Positions 17,083 through 26,940 of a stretch of 64,000 nucleotides of DNA are shown piece by piece. The first letter of the stretch is position 1; the number at the start of each line of letters is the position of its first letter. A program made the position numbers and the translations under genes. Below the pieces are notes generated by a model that saw only the letters and a list, made by a program, of their open reading frames with translations, searched no databases and was not told where the DNA came from. Source of the stretch: Desulfobacca acetoxidans (lineage in GTDB: Bacteria > Desulfobacterota > Desulfobaccia > Desulfobaccales > 0-14-0-80-60-11); contig DZCR01000001.1 in assembly GCA_022736495.1 (NCBI GenBank), positions 1-64,000 on the forward strand, in the 5' to 3' direction.

Positions 17083-17868
17083 CTAAACAGCTTTGCTCTG
17101 CGCCTTCAACCGCCCCCACAACCGGCCCGCCAGTTCCTCCGGTGCGCCGGTCCAGATTTCCGCCTTACCCCTGGCAGGCGGGGGAAAGACCTTGACCACC
17201 TGGGTGAAGGAACCGCTCAGACCCACCTCCTCCGCGTTCAAGCCCAGATCATCAATGCCCCAGACGGGAATAAGTTCTTTCTTGGCCTTGAGTTTGGCCT
17301 TGAAGGACGGCACCCGGGGCTCGTTGATCTCCTTGATTACCGTGATTAATGCCGGCAGGCTCGTGCCCACCGCATCGTAGCCGTGATCCAAAAGGCGCTC
17401 CACCGTCAGATTGCCATCGGCGAAGCTCAGCTTCCGGGCCCAGGCGACGTAAGGGATATCCAGGATGGCGGCCAGCATGGGCCCCACCTGGGCGGTGTCG
17501 CCGTCAATGGCCTGCTTGCCGCAAAAGATCAGGTCAGCGCCGCCCAGCTTGTCCACGGCCCGGGCCAACGTCAGCGCCGTGGCCCAGGTGTCGGCCCCGG
17601 CAAAATTTTTGTCCGACAGGAGAACCGCCGTATCGGCGCCATAACCCAAGGCCTCCCGCAGCGCGGCTTCGGCCTGGGGCGGACCCATGGTGATGACCGT
17701 CACCGTGCCCCCCTGGGCATCTTTGACCCGCAACCCTTCTTCCAGGGCATAGAGGTCAAAGGGGTTGATGATGGCCGCGATGCCCTCGCGCTTTAAGGTA
17801 TGGGTCACCGGGTCCAGGCGGACTTCCTGGGTGTCGGGGACTTGCTTGATACAGACGATTATTCGCAT
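17083..17868 (-). CDS. etfB: Electron transfer flavoprotein beta subunit
   Basis: AMP/FAD-binding partner of EtfA, 261 aa, the usual length. It begins MRIIVCIKQVPDTQEVRLDP, and the nucleotide-binding region is LIFCGKQAIDGDTAQVGPMLA. With EtfA and the acyl-CoA dehydrogenase it should move electrons from acyl-CoA oxidation to ferredoxin, menaquinone or another acceptor. Whether it carries the second (bifurcating) FAD cannot be judged here. Confidence 0.93.
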   Translation of the reverse strand: MRIIVCIKQVPDTQEVRLDPVTHTLKREGIAAIINPFDLYALEEGLRVKDAQGGTVTVITMGPPQAEAALREALGYGADTAVLLSDKNFAGADTWATALTLARAVDKLGGADLIFCGKQAIDGDTAQVGPMLAAILDIPYVAWARKLSFADGNLTVERLLDHGYDAVGTSLPALITVIKEINEPRVPSFKAKLKAKKELIPVWGIDDLGLNAEEVGLSGSFTQVVKVFPPPARGKAEIWTGAPEELAGRLWGRLKAQSKAV

Positions 17869-17893
17869 AGGTTAAATTTTTGGGGAGGCGACC

Positions 17894-17973
17894 AGGCAGA
17901 GAGGCGAAAAGACGAAAGGGGAAAAGTGGATAATTTCAACCCATTTCGCCTTTTTCCCATTTTGCCTTTTCCC
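17894..17973. repeat. Opposed heptanucleotide arrays
   Basis: Five 7-base units of the type GAGGCGA/AAAGGGG (17894-17928) face four reverse-complementary units of the type TCGCCTT/TTTTCCC (17946-17973). The two arms can fold back on each other. They fill the spacer between etfB and the acyl-CoA dehydrogenase gene. Confidence 0.55.
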
Positions 17974-17974
17974 C

Positions 17975-19132
17975 TTATTTTTTCTTGGAATATTCCTTAT
18001 TCAGCGCCAACCCAATAACGTTGCGCATGATCTGGTTGGTGCCTTCGTAGATCTGGAGGATTTTGGCGTCCCGCATCATCTTTTCCACCGGGTATTCCCG
18101 CATGTAGCCATGCCCGCCCATGACCTGGACCGCGTCCACGGTGGCTTTCATGGCCATATCCGTGGCGAAGAGTTTGACCATGGCGCCTTCTTTGGAAAAG
18201 TCCTTGGGCTTGGAGTCGATGTGCCGGGCCACGGCGTAGGTCAAGGCCCGGGCCGCTTCGACGTTGGTGGCAATATCGGCCAGAAGGTGCTGCACCGCCT
18301 GGAAGGAAAAGATGGGGGCGCCGAACTGGTGGCGCTCCTTGGCAAAGCTGGCGGCCTCATCCAAAGCGCTCTGCGCCAGGCCCACGGCCAAAGCCCCCGC
18401 GCCGGGCCGGGCATTGTCCAGGGTCTTCATGGTAACGATAAACCCCATGCCCTCTTTGCTGATGAGGCGGTCTTTGGGGATGCGGCAGTCTTCCAGGATG
18501 ATCTCCCGGGTGACCGAGGCCCGGATACCCATCTTCTTTTCTTTTTTGCCGAAGGAGATGCCCGGGTCGTTTTTCTCCACCACAAAGGCCGAGGCCCCCC
18601 GAGCGCCTTTGGTCCGGTCGGTCAGCGCGATGATGGTGTTGAATTCGGCTTCCCCGGCGTTGGTGATCCATTGCTTAGTGCCGTTCAACACGTAAAAATC
18701 GCCGTCCTTGATAGCGGTGGCGGCAATCGCCCCGGCATCTGAGCCCGCCTGGGATTCGGTCAGGGCAAACGCGCCCAGAGACTCACCCCGGGCCATGGCC
18801 GGCAGATACCGGTGTTTCTGGGCGTCGGTGCCGTAGAGCAGGAGGGGATACGCCCCCAGGAAGCTGGCGGCATAGGTGGTGGCCACCCCGACGCAGCCCT
18901 CGGCCAAAGCTTCCAAAACCAGGCAGTTCTCCAGGCACCCCAGCCCCAGCCCGCCATATTCTTCGGGGATGATGGTGCCGCACAGGTCGGCCTGGGCCAG
19001 GTCGGCCATAACATCCCAGGGAAAGATTTCTTCTTCGTCCAATTGCGCCCGGATAGGCTTGATGCGCTCATGGGCGATCTGGCGGGCCAAATCCTGGAGC
19101 ATCTGCTGCTCTTCGGTGAGCAGATAATCCAT
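17975..19132 (-). CDS. Acyl-CoA dehydrogenase
   Basis: FAD enzyme that introduces the alpha-beta double bond in acyl-CoA, 385 aa. The substrate-pocket signature FALTESQAGSD lies at 122-132 and WITNAG at 155-160. The catalytic base Glu363 is in IYEGTNQIMR, and MGGHGY lies at 338-343. All are as in the short-chain/butyryl-CoA group. It is the likely electron donor for the EtfAB encoded just downstream. The gene ends in a heptad-repeat spacer. Confidence 0.93.
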   Translation of the reverse strand: MDYLLTEEQQMLQDLARQIAHERIKPIRAQLDEEEIFPWDVMADLAQADLCGTIIPEEYGGLGLGCLENCLVLEALAEGCVGVATTYAASFLGAYPLLLYGTDAQKHRYLPAMARGESLGAFALTESQAGSDAGAIAATAIKDGDFYVLNGTKQWITNAGEAEFNTIIALTDRTKGARGASAFVVEKNDPGISFGKKEKKMGIRASVTREIILEDCRIPKDRLISKEGMGFIVTMKTLDNARPGAGALAVGLAQSALDEAASFAKERHQFGAPIFSFQAVQHLLADIATNVEAARALTYAVARHIDSKPKDFSKEGAMVKLFATDMAMKATVDAVQVMGGHGYMREYPVEKMMRDAKILQIYEGTNQIMRNVIGLALNKEYSKKK

Positions 19133-19138
19133 GGCGCC

Positions 19139-19321
19139 CTACTCCGCCGCTTTCGGGATTACCAGCCGGCCCTTGTAAAAGCCGCAATGGGGGCAGGCAT
19201 GGTGGGGCAGCCGGTGCTCATTGCACTTGGGGCAAGTGGACAACTGCGGCGGCGTCAGGTGGTCATGGGAGCGGCGGCTGTTTTTCTTGGAAACGGAGGT
19301 TCTTCTTTTTGGTAACGGCAC
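19139..19321 (-). CDS. rpmF: 50S ribosomal protein L32
   Basis: Small ribosomal protein, 60 aa. The basic N-terminus MPLPKRRTSVSKKNSRRSHD is the L32 signature, and four cysteines (CPKC and CPHC) form the zinc-binding form. It lies 11 bases after the DUF177 gene, the classical yceD-rpmF order. The acyl-CoA dehydrogenase, rather than plsX-fabH, follows. Confidence 0.97.
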   Translation of the reverse strand: MPLPKRRTSVSKKNSRRSHDHLTPPQLSTCPKCNEHRLPHHACPHCGFYKGRLVIPKAAE

Positions 19322-19332
19322 GGGCGTTCTCC

Positions 19333-19875
19333 TTACATTTTCACCTTTGTCAGTTCGGCAAAGGTGGCATTAGCGGCTTCGGGTTGGCAGTGGCAGGTCT
19401 CGCGGTTGAGGTTGGCCCCGCACTGAGGACAGAGACCTTTACAGACTTCGTCACACAGGGGCTTGACGGGGATCATGAGAATAATCTGTTCCCTCAGGAT
19501 GCCTTCCAAATCCACTACCTCCCCGGTATAATTGTCCAGATCCAGATCGGCGGGGCTCAATTCCTCTTCTGCCGCGGCCGCCGTTTCGGGTGCAGGCGCT
19601 AAGAGGAGGTCGAAATCTGCGGCCACCGGATAGGTAAAGGACTCCAGACAGCGGCTGCAGGCCAGGTTCAGATGGCCGGAAAGCTGCCCCCGCACCAGGA
19701 TATCGTGGCCGTGTTGCGACAGGCTCACCGCGCCGGTGATCTGACCGTCGGCAAATTCCAGCCCCGGGTCCTCTTCACGCCACCGGGCGAACCACTCCGG
19801 GCCCAGGTCGATGGCGACCTCTTTGCCGGTATCGCTGATGGCTTTGATGGCTATCTGCAAGCTCTTTGATTTCAT
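19333..19875 (-). CDS. DUF177 (YceD) family protein
   Basis: A 180-aa member of the YceD/DUF177 family, implicated in 23S rRNA accumulation in E. coli and plants. Conserved pieces are GHLNLACSRCLESFTYPV and the C-terminal IPVKPLCDEVCKGLCPQCGA, where two CxxC pairs may bind zinc. Expected placement before rpmF. A good promoter precedes it (19916-19943). Confidence 0.88.
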   Translation of the reverse strand: MKSKSLQIAIKAISDTGKEVAIDLGPEWFARWREEDPGLEFADGQITGAVSLSQHGHDILVRGQLSGHLNLACSRCLESFTYPVAADFDLLLAPAPETAAAAEEELSPADLDLDNYTGEVVDLEGILREQIILMIPVKPLCDEVCKGLCPQCGANLNRETCHCQPEAANATFAELTKVKM

Positions 19876-19915
19876 AACGTTAAAAAGCCCTTTATTCCCA
19901 CGGCCAAAATAAATT

Positions 19916-19943
19916 AATATATAAAAATCTGAGCAACTGTCAA
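19916..19943 (-). promoter_or_regulatory. Sigma-70 type promoter of DUF177-rpmF
   Basis: Minus strand: TTGACA (19943-19938), 16-base spacer, TATATT (19921-19916), followed by about 40 bases of leader before the ATG at 19875. Confidence 0.65.
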
Positions 19944-20116
19944 GATATTAAGGGAACGGTGACTCCCGGCGCGATATTGGTTTATACTCTCCGGTAAGGG
20001 GGTTTCCGGTCCATCTGCCAAATATCCTGGACGCTATTGCAATTGATTCTCAGTAATGATAGAAAGCTCATGGGCTTTTTGATCTTTTGCAAGGAGATTC
20101 GCCTCAGGCGCCACTC

Positions 20117-22039
20117 ATGATTATTTCTCTCATCGGCCAACCCAATTGCGGCAAGAGCACCATTTTTAATTACTTCAGCGGCTATAAGGCCGCAGTCTCC
20201 AATTTTCCCGGCACCACGGTAAAGTACACTGTCAGCAAGGTGGCGTTTGAGGGTGAGGAACTCACCTGCGTGGATTTGCCTGGGGTCTATTCCCTGACTT
20301 CCATCGACCCGGCAGAACGGGAATCCCGGAACTACCTCCTGGCGGGCGAATCCGACGTCATCATTAACGTGATCGACGCCTCCCTCCTGGGCCGCAGCCT
20401 GGAACTCACCCTGGAGCTGATGAGCCTGGAGCGCCCTTTGGTATTGGCCCTGAATATGATGGATGAGGCCGCTCGTAAAGGCATCGTGATCGAGGCGGCC
20501 AAACTCTCGGAGCTTTTGGGGGTGCCGGTGGTGACCACCGTGGCCGCGTCGGGCCGGGGCCTGACCAAGCTGTTGCGCGAGGCGGTCAGTGCAGGCCGGG
20601 CCGGGGTGCGGCCCGCCCAGATCCAGTTCAGCCGGGATGTGGAAGAGGAGATCGACTCCCTGGCCGAGCAGTTGGATTTCAGCTTCTCCCAAGACCTGGG
20701 GATGCCCTGGCGCTTTGTGCTGGTCAAGGCCCTGGAAGATGACCCCTACGTTATGGAGGAGATCGGGCGCCGGAATCAAGAGGCGGTCCACTGGGTGAAA
20801 AATAGCCAAAAAATCCTGGCCCAGTCCCATGGCCGACCTCCGGAAACCGTAATCTCCTCGGAGCGCCATGCCCTGAGCGTTAATCTTTTCGAGCAGGTGG
20901 CCAAGGTCAAACCCGCGGAAAAGCCTGACTGGCGAGAGCGCCTGGACAAAATCGCCACCGACCGGTTCTGGGGCTACGTTATCCTGGTTGCGGTCCTGGC
21001 AGGTTTCTTTATGGTGGTCTTCAAGGTGGGGCAACATGTTGAAGAATTCTTTATGGATTATTTAACCGCGGCCCAGGGTCTGGCCAAGGCCTGGGTGGGG
21101 GTCAACACCCTGACCTATAGCGTCGTTGAGGGCCTCTTAATGGGCATCTTCGGCGGAGTGGGCATCGTGCTGCCGTATCTCTTGCCCTTCCTTCTCGGGT
21201 TGGCGCTGCTGGAGGACAGCGGCTACCTGCCCCGGGTAGCCTTTCTGATGGACAACCTCATGCATTTTCTGGGGCTCCACGGCAAGTCTATCATCCCCTT
21301 TATCCTGGGGTACGGCTGTAGCGTCCCCGCGGTGATGGCCACCCGCATCCTGGAGAGCCCCCGGGACCGCCTGGTGGTTTCCATGCTGGCGGTGCTGGTC
21401 CCCTGTTCGGCCCGGTCGGTGATCATCTTCGCCCTGGTGGCCTACGCCCTGGGGCCGTACTGGGCCTTGGGGGTCTACTTCTTCAACCTGGTGGTTATAG
21501 CCCTGCTGGGAAAAGTCTCCACCTGGATCCTGCCCGAGGTTTCCCCGGGCCTTTTGATGGAGATTCCGGAGTACCGGTTACCCACCGTGCAGAATGTGGC
21601 CCGCAAATCCTGGCACAGCCTCAAGGAATTCATCGTGGTGGCCTGGCCCATCCTGATCGTGGGGAGCCTGGTTCTGAGCCTCTTGCAGTTCTGGCACCTG
21701 GAAACCTACGTCAATGACCTCTGCCGCCCTTTCACCTATATCCTGGGCCTGCCCGCCGCGGTGGGTACTACCCTGATCTTCGGGATCATGCGGAAGGAGC
21801 TGTCCCTGATCATGCTCACCGAGGCCCTGGGCACCACCCAGATTACCACGGTGCTGACCCTGACCCAACTCCTTACTTTTACCATTTTTGTCCTGTTCTA
21901 TATCCCCTGCGCCTCCACCATCGCGGCCATGAGCCGGGAGCTGGGCTGGAAGGGTGCAGCCACGGCCGTGGGCCTGTCCCTCATCCTGGCCCTGGTGCTG
22001 GGCCTGCTCACCCGAGGCTTCGGCGCCCTGGTTTTTTAA
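20117..22039 (+). CDS. feoB: Ferrous iron transporter FeoB
   Basis: Inner-membrane Fe2+ transporter, 640 aa from the ATG at 20117. The N-terminal GTPase has G1 GQPNCGKST (7-15), G3 DLPG (53-56) and G4 NMMD (113-116). A helical linker and a polytopic membrane part with gate motifs (GYGCSVPAVMATR and later VPCSARSVIIFALVAY) follow. AAGGAG lies about 20 bases before this ATG, too far for an ideal site, so a TTG at 20087 cannot be excluded. No feoA is adjacent, which is unusual but not rare. Confidence 0.93.
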   Translation: MIISLIGQPNCGKSTIFNYFSGYKAAVSNFPGTTVKYTVSKVAFEGEELTCVDLPGVYSLTSIDPAERESRNYLLAGESDVIINVIDASLLGRSLELTLELMSLERPLVLALNMMDEAARKGIVIEAAKLSELLGVPVVTTVAASGRGLTKLLREAVSAGRAGVRPAQIQFSRDVEEEIDSLAEQLDFSFSQDLGMPWRFVLVKALEDDPYVMEEIGRRNQEAVHWVKNSQKILAQSHGRPPETVISSERHALSVNLFEQVAKVKPAEKPDWRERLDKIATDRFWGYVILVAVLAGFFMVVFKVGQHVEEFFMDYLTAAQGLAKAWVGVNTLTYSVVEGLLMGIFGGVGIVLPYLLPFLLGLALLEDSGYLPRVAFLMDNLMHFLGLHGKSIIPFILGYGCSVPAVMATRILESPRDRLVVSMLAVLVPCSARSVIIFALVAYALGPYWALGVYFFNLVVIALLGKVSTWILPEVSPGLLMEIPEYRLPTVQNVARKSWHSLKEFIVVAWPILIVGSLVLSLLQFWHLETYVNDLCRPFTYILGLPAAVGTTLIFGIMRKELSLIMLTEALGTTQITTVLTLTQLLTFTIFVLFYIPCASTIAAMSRELGWKGAATAVGLSLILALVLGLLTRGFGALVF

Positions 22040-22157
22040 AGAAGAGTTGCAGGAAGGGCCTGCTGACCAAATCTAATTGTCAAACAAAGAATAACCGCAT
22101 CCATTAAATTCTTTAAGAAATTATCCCGAAGCACCCATACAATTTCCTAGCCGGACC

Positions 22158-23291
22158 ATGCTGATAAAGATTAAAAGTCATCTCAAAAACTTCTTTCTGC
22201 TCGTGCTGGGCTGCCTGGTGGCCCTAATGGCCCTGGAGGTGTTGCTAAGGGTCTACAATCCCCTGGAAATTCGCTTTAAGCCCGACCGTATCGTCCTGCC
22301 GGTTAACAAACATTACTTCATCGATAACACCGCCAAGTTTACCAAATTGCCGCCGCGTACCATCCATACTAAAAATAACCTGGGGTTCCGCGGTGCTCCC
22401 CCTCCCCCCGATTTCAAAGATGACCTGACCATCGTCACCATCGGCGGCAGCACCACGGAATGTTTCTACCTTTCCGACGGCCGGACCTGGCCGGACCTGC
22501 TGGGACAGGAACTATCCCGCAATTTTAGGAGGGTGTGGGTCAATAACGCAGGGCTGGACGGGGCCACCACCTACCGGCATATCATCCTGCTGGAGGACTA
22601 CCTCATCAAGTTGCGGCCCAAAGTGGTGTTATTTCTGATTGGCATCAATGACGTGGGGGCCGGGAACCTGGACCAAACCGGGACGCAGCGGGGAAGCTAT
22701 CTAAAAAAGCTGTGGCGGGGCCTCTTATATCGCAGCGAAGTCTATTCCTTGGAACAGAACCTCTATCACTACCTCATAGCCCAGAGCCGGGGATTGCGGC
22801 ACACGGAAATTAACCTGAAGCAAGCCAAAACCCTGGACCTGCCCCCGGAAGGCCTGGAATCACAGACTTTACAAGCATATCGCCGCAACTCCTTGCCTTT
22901 TTTTGCCCAGCGGGTGGAAAAACTCGTGCGCCTCTGCCGGGCGCACGGCATCGAGCCGGTGCTGATCACTCAGCCGACCCTTTATGGTCCGGGCCTCGAC
23001 CCGATTACCGGGGTTAATCTCGCTACCATCAAAGTCCAGGACCACTTTAACGGCCTGATGATGTATGACGTTATCGAACTGTATAACGCCGTAACTCGGC
23101 AGGTGGCCCAAAAAGACGGGGTTCTGCTGATCGATCTGGCCCGGGAACTGCCCCGCAACTCCGCCTATTACTATGATTACCTCCACTACACTGAACCTGG
23201 AGCCTCAAAGGTGGCGGCTATCATCGACCGGGACCTGACCCCGTGGTTGGCCCGGCGCTATCCAGATTTCTCCCAAAAGCCCGGGCCTTAG
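22158..23291 (+). CDS. Membrane-anchored SGNH/GDSL hydrolase family protein
   Basis: A 377-aa protein with one N-terminal transmembrane segment (FFLLVLGCLVALMALEVLL, 12-30) and an extracytoplasmic SGNH hydrolase domain. Catalytic blocks: nucleophile Ser in GGSTT (96-100), oxyanion Asn in GIND (162-165), and Asp340/His343 in DYLHY. Such enzymes act on acyl or acetyl esters of polysaccharides or lipids; this one's substrate is unknown. It follows feoB by 118 bases on the same strand, with no obvious link. Confidence 0.78.
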   Translation: MLIKIKSHLKNFFLLVLGCLVALMALEVLLRVYNPLEIRFKPDRIVLPVNKHYFIDNTAKFTKLPPRTIHTKNNLGFRGAPPPPDFKDDLTIVTIGGSTTECFYLSDGRTWPDLLGQELSRNFRRVWVNNAGLDGATTYRHIILLEDYLIKLRPKVVLFLIGINDVGAGNLDQTGTQRGSYLKKLWRGLLYRSEVYSLEQNLYHYLIAQSRGLRHTEINLKQAKTLDLPPEGLESQTLQAYRRNSLPFFAQRVEKLVRLCRAHGIEPVLITQPTLYGPGLDPITGVNLATIKVQDHFNGLMMYDVIELYNAVTRQVAQKDGVLLIDLARELPRNSAYYYDYLHYTEPGASKVAAIIDRDLTPWLARRYPDFSQKPGP

Positions 23292-23497
23292 AGATAGGGA
23301 GGCAGAAGGAGCAGTCTAACACTACTGTGTCATAAATAGATTGCAAAAACTTACAAACTATGCCCAAAAACCTTTTCCGACGGCTTCGCTATCTATGTGT
23401 GCAATGCTACTTAGGAGATATTGCATTGATATGGTTAGCATAACTGCATTTCAAACTTGAAGTCCAATCACCCTTTTACTGTGGGCAGCATTTTCCT
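23292..23497. other. Spacer without recognisable content
   Basis: About 200 bases between converging genes (SGNH hydrolase and GNAT). AT-richer than average. I see no gene, clear hairpin terminator or repeat-family copy. Confidence 0.5.
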
Positions 23498-23992
23498 TCA
23501 GACCAGGTCCAGCCGATAGGCGATAGGCCCAGGGTCCCCGTCAAATTCCGGGGCTCGCTTAAAGCCTATTTTTTCATAGAGGCGTTGGGCGGCGGCCATA
23601 AACGTGCCGGTGTACAAAAAAATGGTGCCGATTCCGAGTTCCCGGGCCCGGCGCAGACAGGCTTGAGTCAAGAGCTCCCCGACCCCTTTACCACGACTGG
23701 CCAGGCGCACCGCCAGCATCCGGATGGCCCCGGCCCCTGCGGGCCAATGGCCTTGGTGGGCCTGACTGGCGTCGGGATAGAACGTGACCGCCCCTTCGAT
23801 CTTCCCTTCTCGTTCCGCTACCAGCACGATACCCCCAGGAGCATGCATTGCCTCGCTGACATTACGCATCCATCTTTGCCAGATTGCTTCAGGCATAAAA
23901 CCCTGAAATTCCTGATACGCAGTCTTCACCAGGCGTTCAATCTCTGGCAGCTCGCCGGGGACTGCTTCCCTGGTTAAGAGTGTCGGCGCCAT
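23498..23992 (-). CDS. GNAT family N-acetyltransferase
   Basis: A 164-aa single-domain GCN5-related acetyltransferase. The acetyl-CoA pyrophosphate loop is in RLASRGKGVGELLTQACLRR, preceded by the strand GAIRMLAV, and a C-terminal RLYEKIGFKRAPEF closes the fold. Substrate unknown. It lies 40 bases after trpA, as the last gene of the long minus-strand trp run, so it may be co-transcribed. Confidence 0.82.
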   Translation of the reverse strand: MAPTLLTREAVPGELPEIERLVKTAYQEFQGFMPEAIWQRWMRNVSEAMHAPGGIVLVAEREGKIEGAVTFYPDASQAHQGHWPAGAGAIRMLAVRLASRGKGVGELLTQACLRRARELGIGTIFLYTGTFMAAAQRLYEKIGFKRAPEFDGDPGPIAYRLDLV

Positions 23993-24032
23993 GCTTGATC
24001 CGGACTGAAACCAGTAACCAATCGGTTCTCCC

Positions 24033-24830
24033 CTACTTTCCCCGCAAAGGCGCTTTGAGAGCTGCGATAAAGTCGCCCACCTCTTTGATCAGCTCAGGCC
24101 CCTGGAGCCGGGCCACCCGCTGGACAATGGCGCTGCCTACCACCAGCCCATCCACGTACGGGGCCAGGTTCGCCACCTGCTCCGGCGTGGAGATGCCGAA
24201 GCCCACGGCCAAGGGACATTTCACCAGCGAGCGCACTTCCGCCAGTGATGCGGCCAGGTCTGGGGGTAGTTCAGTCCGGGCCCCGGTAATCCCCGTTACC
24301 GAGACATAGTAGAGAAATCCCTTGGTGAGGCGTCCCAGGTGCTTAATCCGTTCTACACCGCTGGTGGGGGCGGCCAGGAAAATCGTGGCGATTTTTGCCT
24401 TCAAGGCCGCCACTCGCCAGGGGCCCGCTTCCTCCGGGGGCAAGTCCGGGATGATGAAGCCATCCACTCCCCGGTCTGCGGCTGCGGCTGCGGTGCGCTC
24501 CAAGCCGTACTGCAGCATGGGGTTGTAGTAGCCCATGAGCACCAGGGGAATCTGAGTCTGGGCCCGCAAGTCCCCGGCCAGGTTGAGGACATCTTCCAGA
24601 TGCACGCCGGCCTGCATGGCCCGGAGACTGGCGGCCTGAATGGTGGGACCATCGGCCAGGGGATCGGAAAAGGGCACGCCCAACTCCAGAATATCCGCGC
24701 CCCGGGCGGCCATCTCCAGGGCCAGGGCCCGGGTGGCGGCTAGATCGGGGTCTCCTGCGGTGATAAAGGGAATAAGGGCTTTTTCGCCTCTAGCCTTGAG
24801 TTGCTTGAACACCCGGTCAATGCGGTTCAC
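24033..24830 (-). CDS. trpA: Tryptophan synthase alpha chain
   Basis: Cleaves indole-3-glycerol phosphate to indole for TrpB, 265 aa. Family landmarks: the catalytic Glu in [15 protein letters not shown] and [13 protein letters not shown] with its conserved acidic residue. The GTG at 24830 has GGAGG 6 bases upstream and is the start that yields the normal TrpA length. It overlaps the end of trpB by 14 bases, the usual coupling. Confidence 0.95.
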   Translation of the reverse strand: MNRIDRVFKQLKARGEKALIPFITAGDPDLAATRALALEMAARGADILELGVPFSDPLADGPTIQAASLRAMQAGVHLEDVLNLAGDLRAQTQIPLVLMGYYNPMLQYGLERTAAAAADRGVDGFIIPDLPPEEAGPWRVAALKAKIATIFLAAPTSGVERIKHLGRLTKGFLYYVSVTGITGARTELPPDLAASLAEVRSLVKCPLAVGFGISTPEQVANLAPYVDGLVVGSAIVQRVARLQGPELIKEVGDFIAALKAPLRGK

Positions 24831-26010
24831 CGGACACCTCCATAGCCCCGGCCACCGCATCCACATCCTTGTCGCCCCGGCCGGAAAGATTGACGATAAT
24901 GATATCCTCAGCAGAATATTCGGGGGCCAGCCGCGAGAGATATGCAATGGCATGGGAGCTTTCCAGGGCGGGGAGAATACCTTCGGTCCGGGAGAGCAAT
25001 TGAAACCCTTCCAGGGCCTCCACATCCGTTACCGCCACGTATTCGGCCCGGCCCTGGTCCTTGAAGAAGGCGTGCTCCGGTCCCACCCCGGGATAATCCA
25101 GCCCCGGCGCCAAGGAGTGGGCCTCCTGGATGTTGCCCCAGGGGTCTTGTAAGAGATAGCTAAACGCCCCATGGAGAACCCCCTCCGACCCGGCCACCAG
25201 GGTGGCGGAATGATGGTTGCTGCTGATCCCATGGCCCGCGGCCTCCACCCCCACGAAGCGCACCGGGTCGTCCACAAAAGCATGGAACAGCCCCATGGCA
25301 TTGCTACCGCCGCCGACGCAGGCCACCAGGCACTGGGGCAGCTTGCCGGTGCGCTGCCGCAGTTGGGCCCGGGCCTCCCGGCCGATGACCGACTGAAAGT
25401 CCCGGACAATCATGGGATAGGGATGGGGTCCGCCCACCGAACCCAGGACATAGTGCGTGTGGCGCACGTTGGTGACCCAATCCCGGATGGCGTCATTCAT
25501 GGCATCCTTCAGGGTGCGGCTGCCCGATTCCACCGGCACGACGGTCGCCCCCAACAGCCCCATGCGGATGACATTGAGGCGCTGGCGCCGGATGTCTTCG
25601 GTGCCCATATAGATGTCGCATGACAGCCCCAACAGGGCCGCCACCGTGGCCGTGGCCACCCCGTGCTGGCCCGCGCCGGTTTCGGCGATGAGCCGGGTCT
25701 TACCCATGCGCCGGGCCAACAACCCCTGTCCCAGGGTGTTGTTGATTTTGTGGGCCCCGGTGTGGGCCAGGTCCTCCCGTTTGATGAAGATCTGCGGCCC
25801 TCCCAATTCAAAGGTCAAATGCCGCGCAAAATACAACGGCGTGGGACGGCCCACATAATCTTTTAAATACCAGGATAATTCCTGTCGGAATTCCGTGGTG
25901 CGACTGATCTTGCGGTACGCCTCCTCTAACTCCAACAGGGCGGGCATCAGAGTCTCCGGCACAAACCGACCCCCATACCGCCCGAATCTTCCGTGTCTGT
26001 CTGGCAACAA
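24817..26010 (-). CDS. trpB: Tryptophan synthase beta chain
   Basis: PLP enzyme joining indole and serine, 397 aa (TrpB1 type). The PLP lysine lies in [15 protein letters not shown], and the phosphate-binding loop is [10 protein letters not shown]. It starts with TTG (a second TTG follows) and has AAGGAGG upstream. It is preceded by a 155-base spacer with a dispersed repeat, then trpF. Confidence 0.96.
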   Translation of the reverse strand: MLPDRHGRFGRYGGRFVPETLMPALLELEEAYRKISRTTEFRQELSWYLKDYVGRPTPLYFARHLTFELGGPQIFIKREDLAHTGAHKINNTLGQGLLARRMGKTRLIAETGAGQHGVATATVAALLGLSCDIYMGTEDIRRQRLNVIRMGLLGATVVPVESGSRTLKDAMNDAIRDWVTNVRHTHYVLGSVGGPHPYPMIVRDFQSVIGREARAQLRQRTGKLPQCLVACVGGGSNAMGLFHAFVDDPVRFVGVEAAGHGISSNHHSATLVAGSEGVLHGAFSYLLQDPWGNIQEAHSLAPGLDYPGVGPEHAFFKDQGRAEYVAVTDVEALEGFQLLSRTEGILPALESSHAIAYLSRLAPEYSAEDIIIVNLSGRGDKDVDAVAGAMEVSGEPH

Positions 26011-26029
26011 AACAACCTCCTTAGGGTTT

Positions 26030-26160
26030 GTTTTGAGGGGGGACCGGGGGACGTTTGCGTAAGATTCCCCGCCCTTCCCTCAAGCTCCCTCCCATCCCCC
26101 TGTAAGGGGTTTGGCTTCGGGGAAGGAGGCAGGGGTGTCCAGCCCTGGCACCCTCCCCGA
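26030..26160. repeat. Intergenic repeat, relative of the 30.3 kb copy
   Basis: The spacer between trpB and trpF contains, on the minus strand, CCCTTACAGGGGGATGGGAG and a following purine-rich AGGGAAGGGCGGGGAATCTT. An inverse-oriented relative lies between korC and korB (30300-30412). No gene. Confidence 0.45.
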
Positions 26161-26165
26161 TCCAC

Positions 26166-26786
26166 TCACTTCATTCTTCTCGTCGCCGAAAAAAACGCCC
26201 TGAGCTTCTCCGGGTCTTTTTTACCCGGTGCGGCTTCAGTGCCACTGGCCGTGTCTATAGCCTCAGGTTGTGCCACTTCGATGGCCTGGGCGACGTTGTC
26301 GGGCGTGAGTCCCCCGGCCAGCATAATCTGGCCATACTTTTTGGCCTCCCGGGCCACCCGCCAGTCAAAAGTCTCTCCCGTACCGCCCACCTGCCCCTTT
26401 TTATAGGTATCCAACAAGAAGGCCTGGACCGCGCCCTGAAAAGGCTCCAGGTCTTTGAGGGAGCTTTCATCCTTAATGCGAAAACCCTTAATGACCCTCC
26501 GGCCCAAGCTTCGGCAATAATCCGGGGATTCCTGGCCGTGCACCTGGATCCAGTCCAGGCCCGCCTGCGCCGCCAGTTCCCTTACCACCTGCGTTTCTTC
26601 ATCCACAAAAACTCCGACGCTGGTTACAAAGGGGGGCAATTGGGCGATGATTTCTCGGGCAGTCTCTGGGGCCAAGTGCCGGGGGCTTTTGGAGTAAAAA
26701 ATAAACCCCAGGGCATCGGCGCCCAAATCCGCTGCGAGCAAGGCGTCGGCCAGATTAGTAATTCCACAGATTTTGATGCGAACCAT
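26166..26786 (-). CDS. trpF: Phosphoribosylanthranilate isomerase
   Basis: Amadori rearrangement step of tryptophan synthesis, 206 aa TIM barrel. The catalytic cysteine is in IKICGITN (Cys7), the catalytic aspartate in FLLDTYKKG, and the phosphate-binding loop is LAGGLTPDNV. It stands alone, not fused to trpC, and is separated from trpC by the AT-rich HD gene. Confidence 0.95.
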   Translation of the reverse strand: MVRIKICGITNLADALLAADLGADALGFIFYSKSPRHLAPETAREIIAQLPPFVTSVGVFVDEETQVVRELAAQAGLDWIQVHGQESPDYCRSLGRRVIKGFRIKDESSLKDLEPFQGAVQAFLLDTYKKGQVGGTGETFDWRVAREAKKYGQIMLAGGLTPDNVAQAIEVAQPEAIDTASGTEAAPGKKDPEKLRAFFSATRRMK

Positions 26787-26940
26787 ACGTTACAACCCTT
26801 ATGATTATTAGCTGAAATTTTCGATATTAAACTTGAAATTTAGAAACTCTTTGCAACAATTAAGCATTAGATCACCAAGACCAATAACCTTTTCTTGTTT
26901 CTAAAGGATATGGTTTCTTTTATAAATAGATACAGTAATA

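Noticed and set aside
19982..21037. Minus-strand open frame (351 codons) opposite feoB
   Set aside because: Antisense shadow; feoB GTPase motifs are intact on the plus strand.
24831..25025. Extended TrpA start inside trpB
   Set aside because: The extra text is out-of-frame trpB; the GTG at 24830 has a good ribosome-binding site and normal family length.
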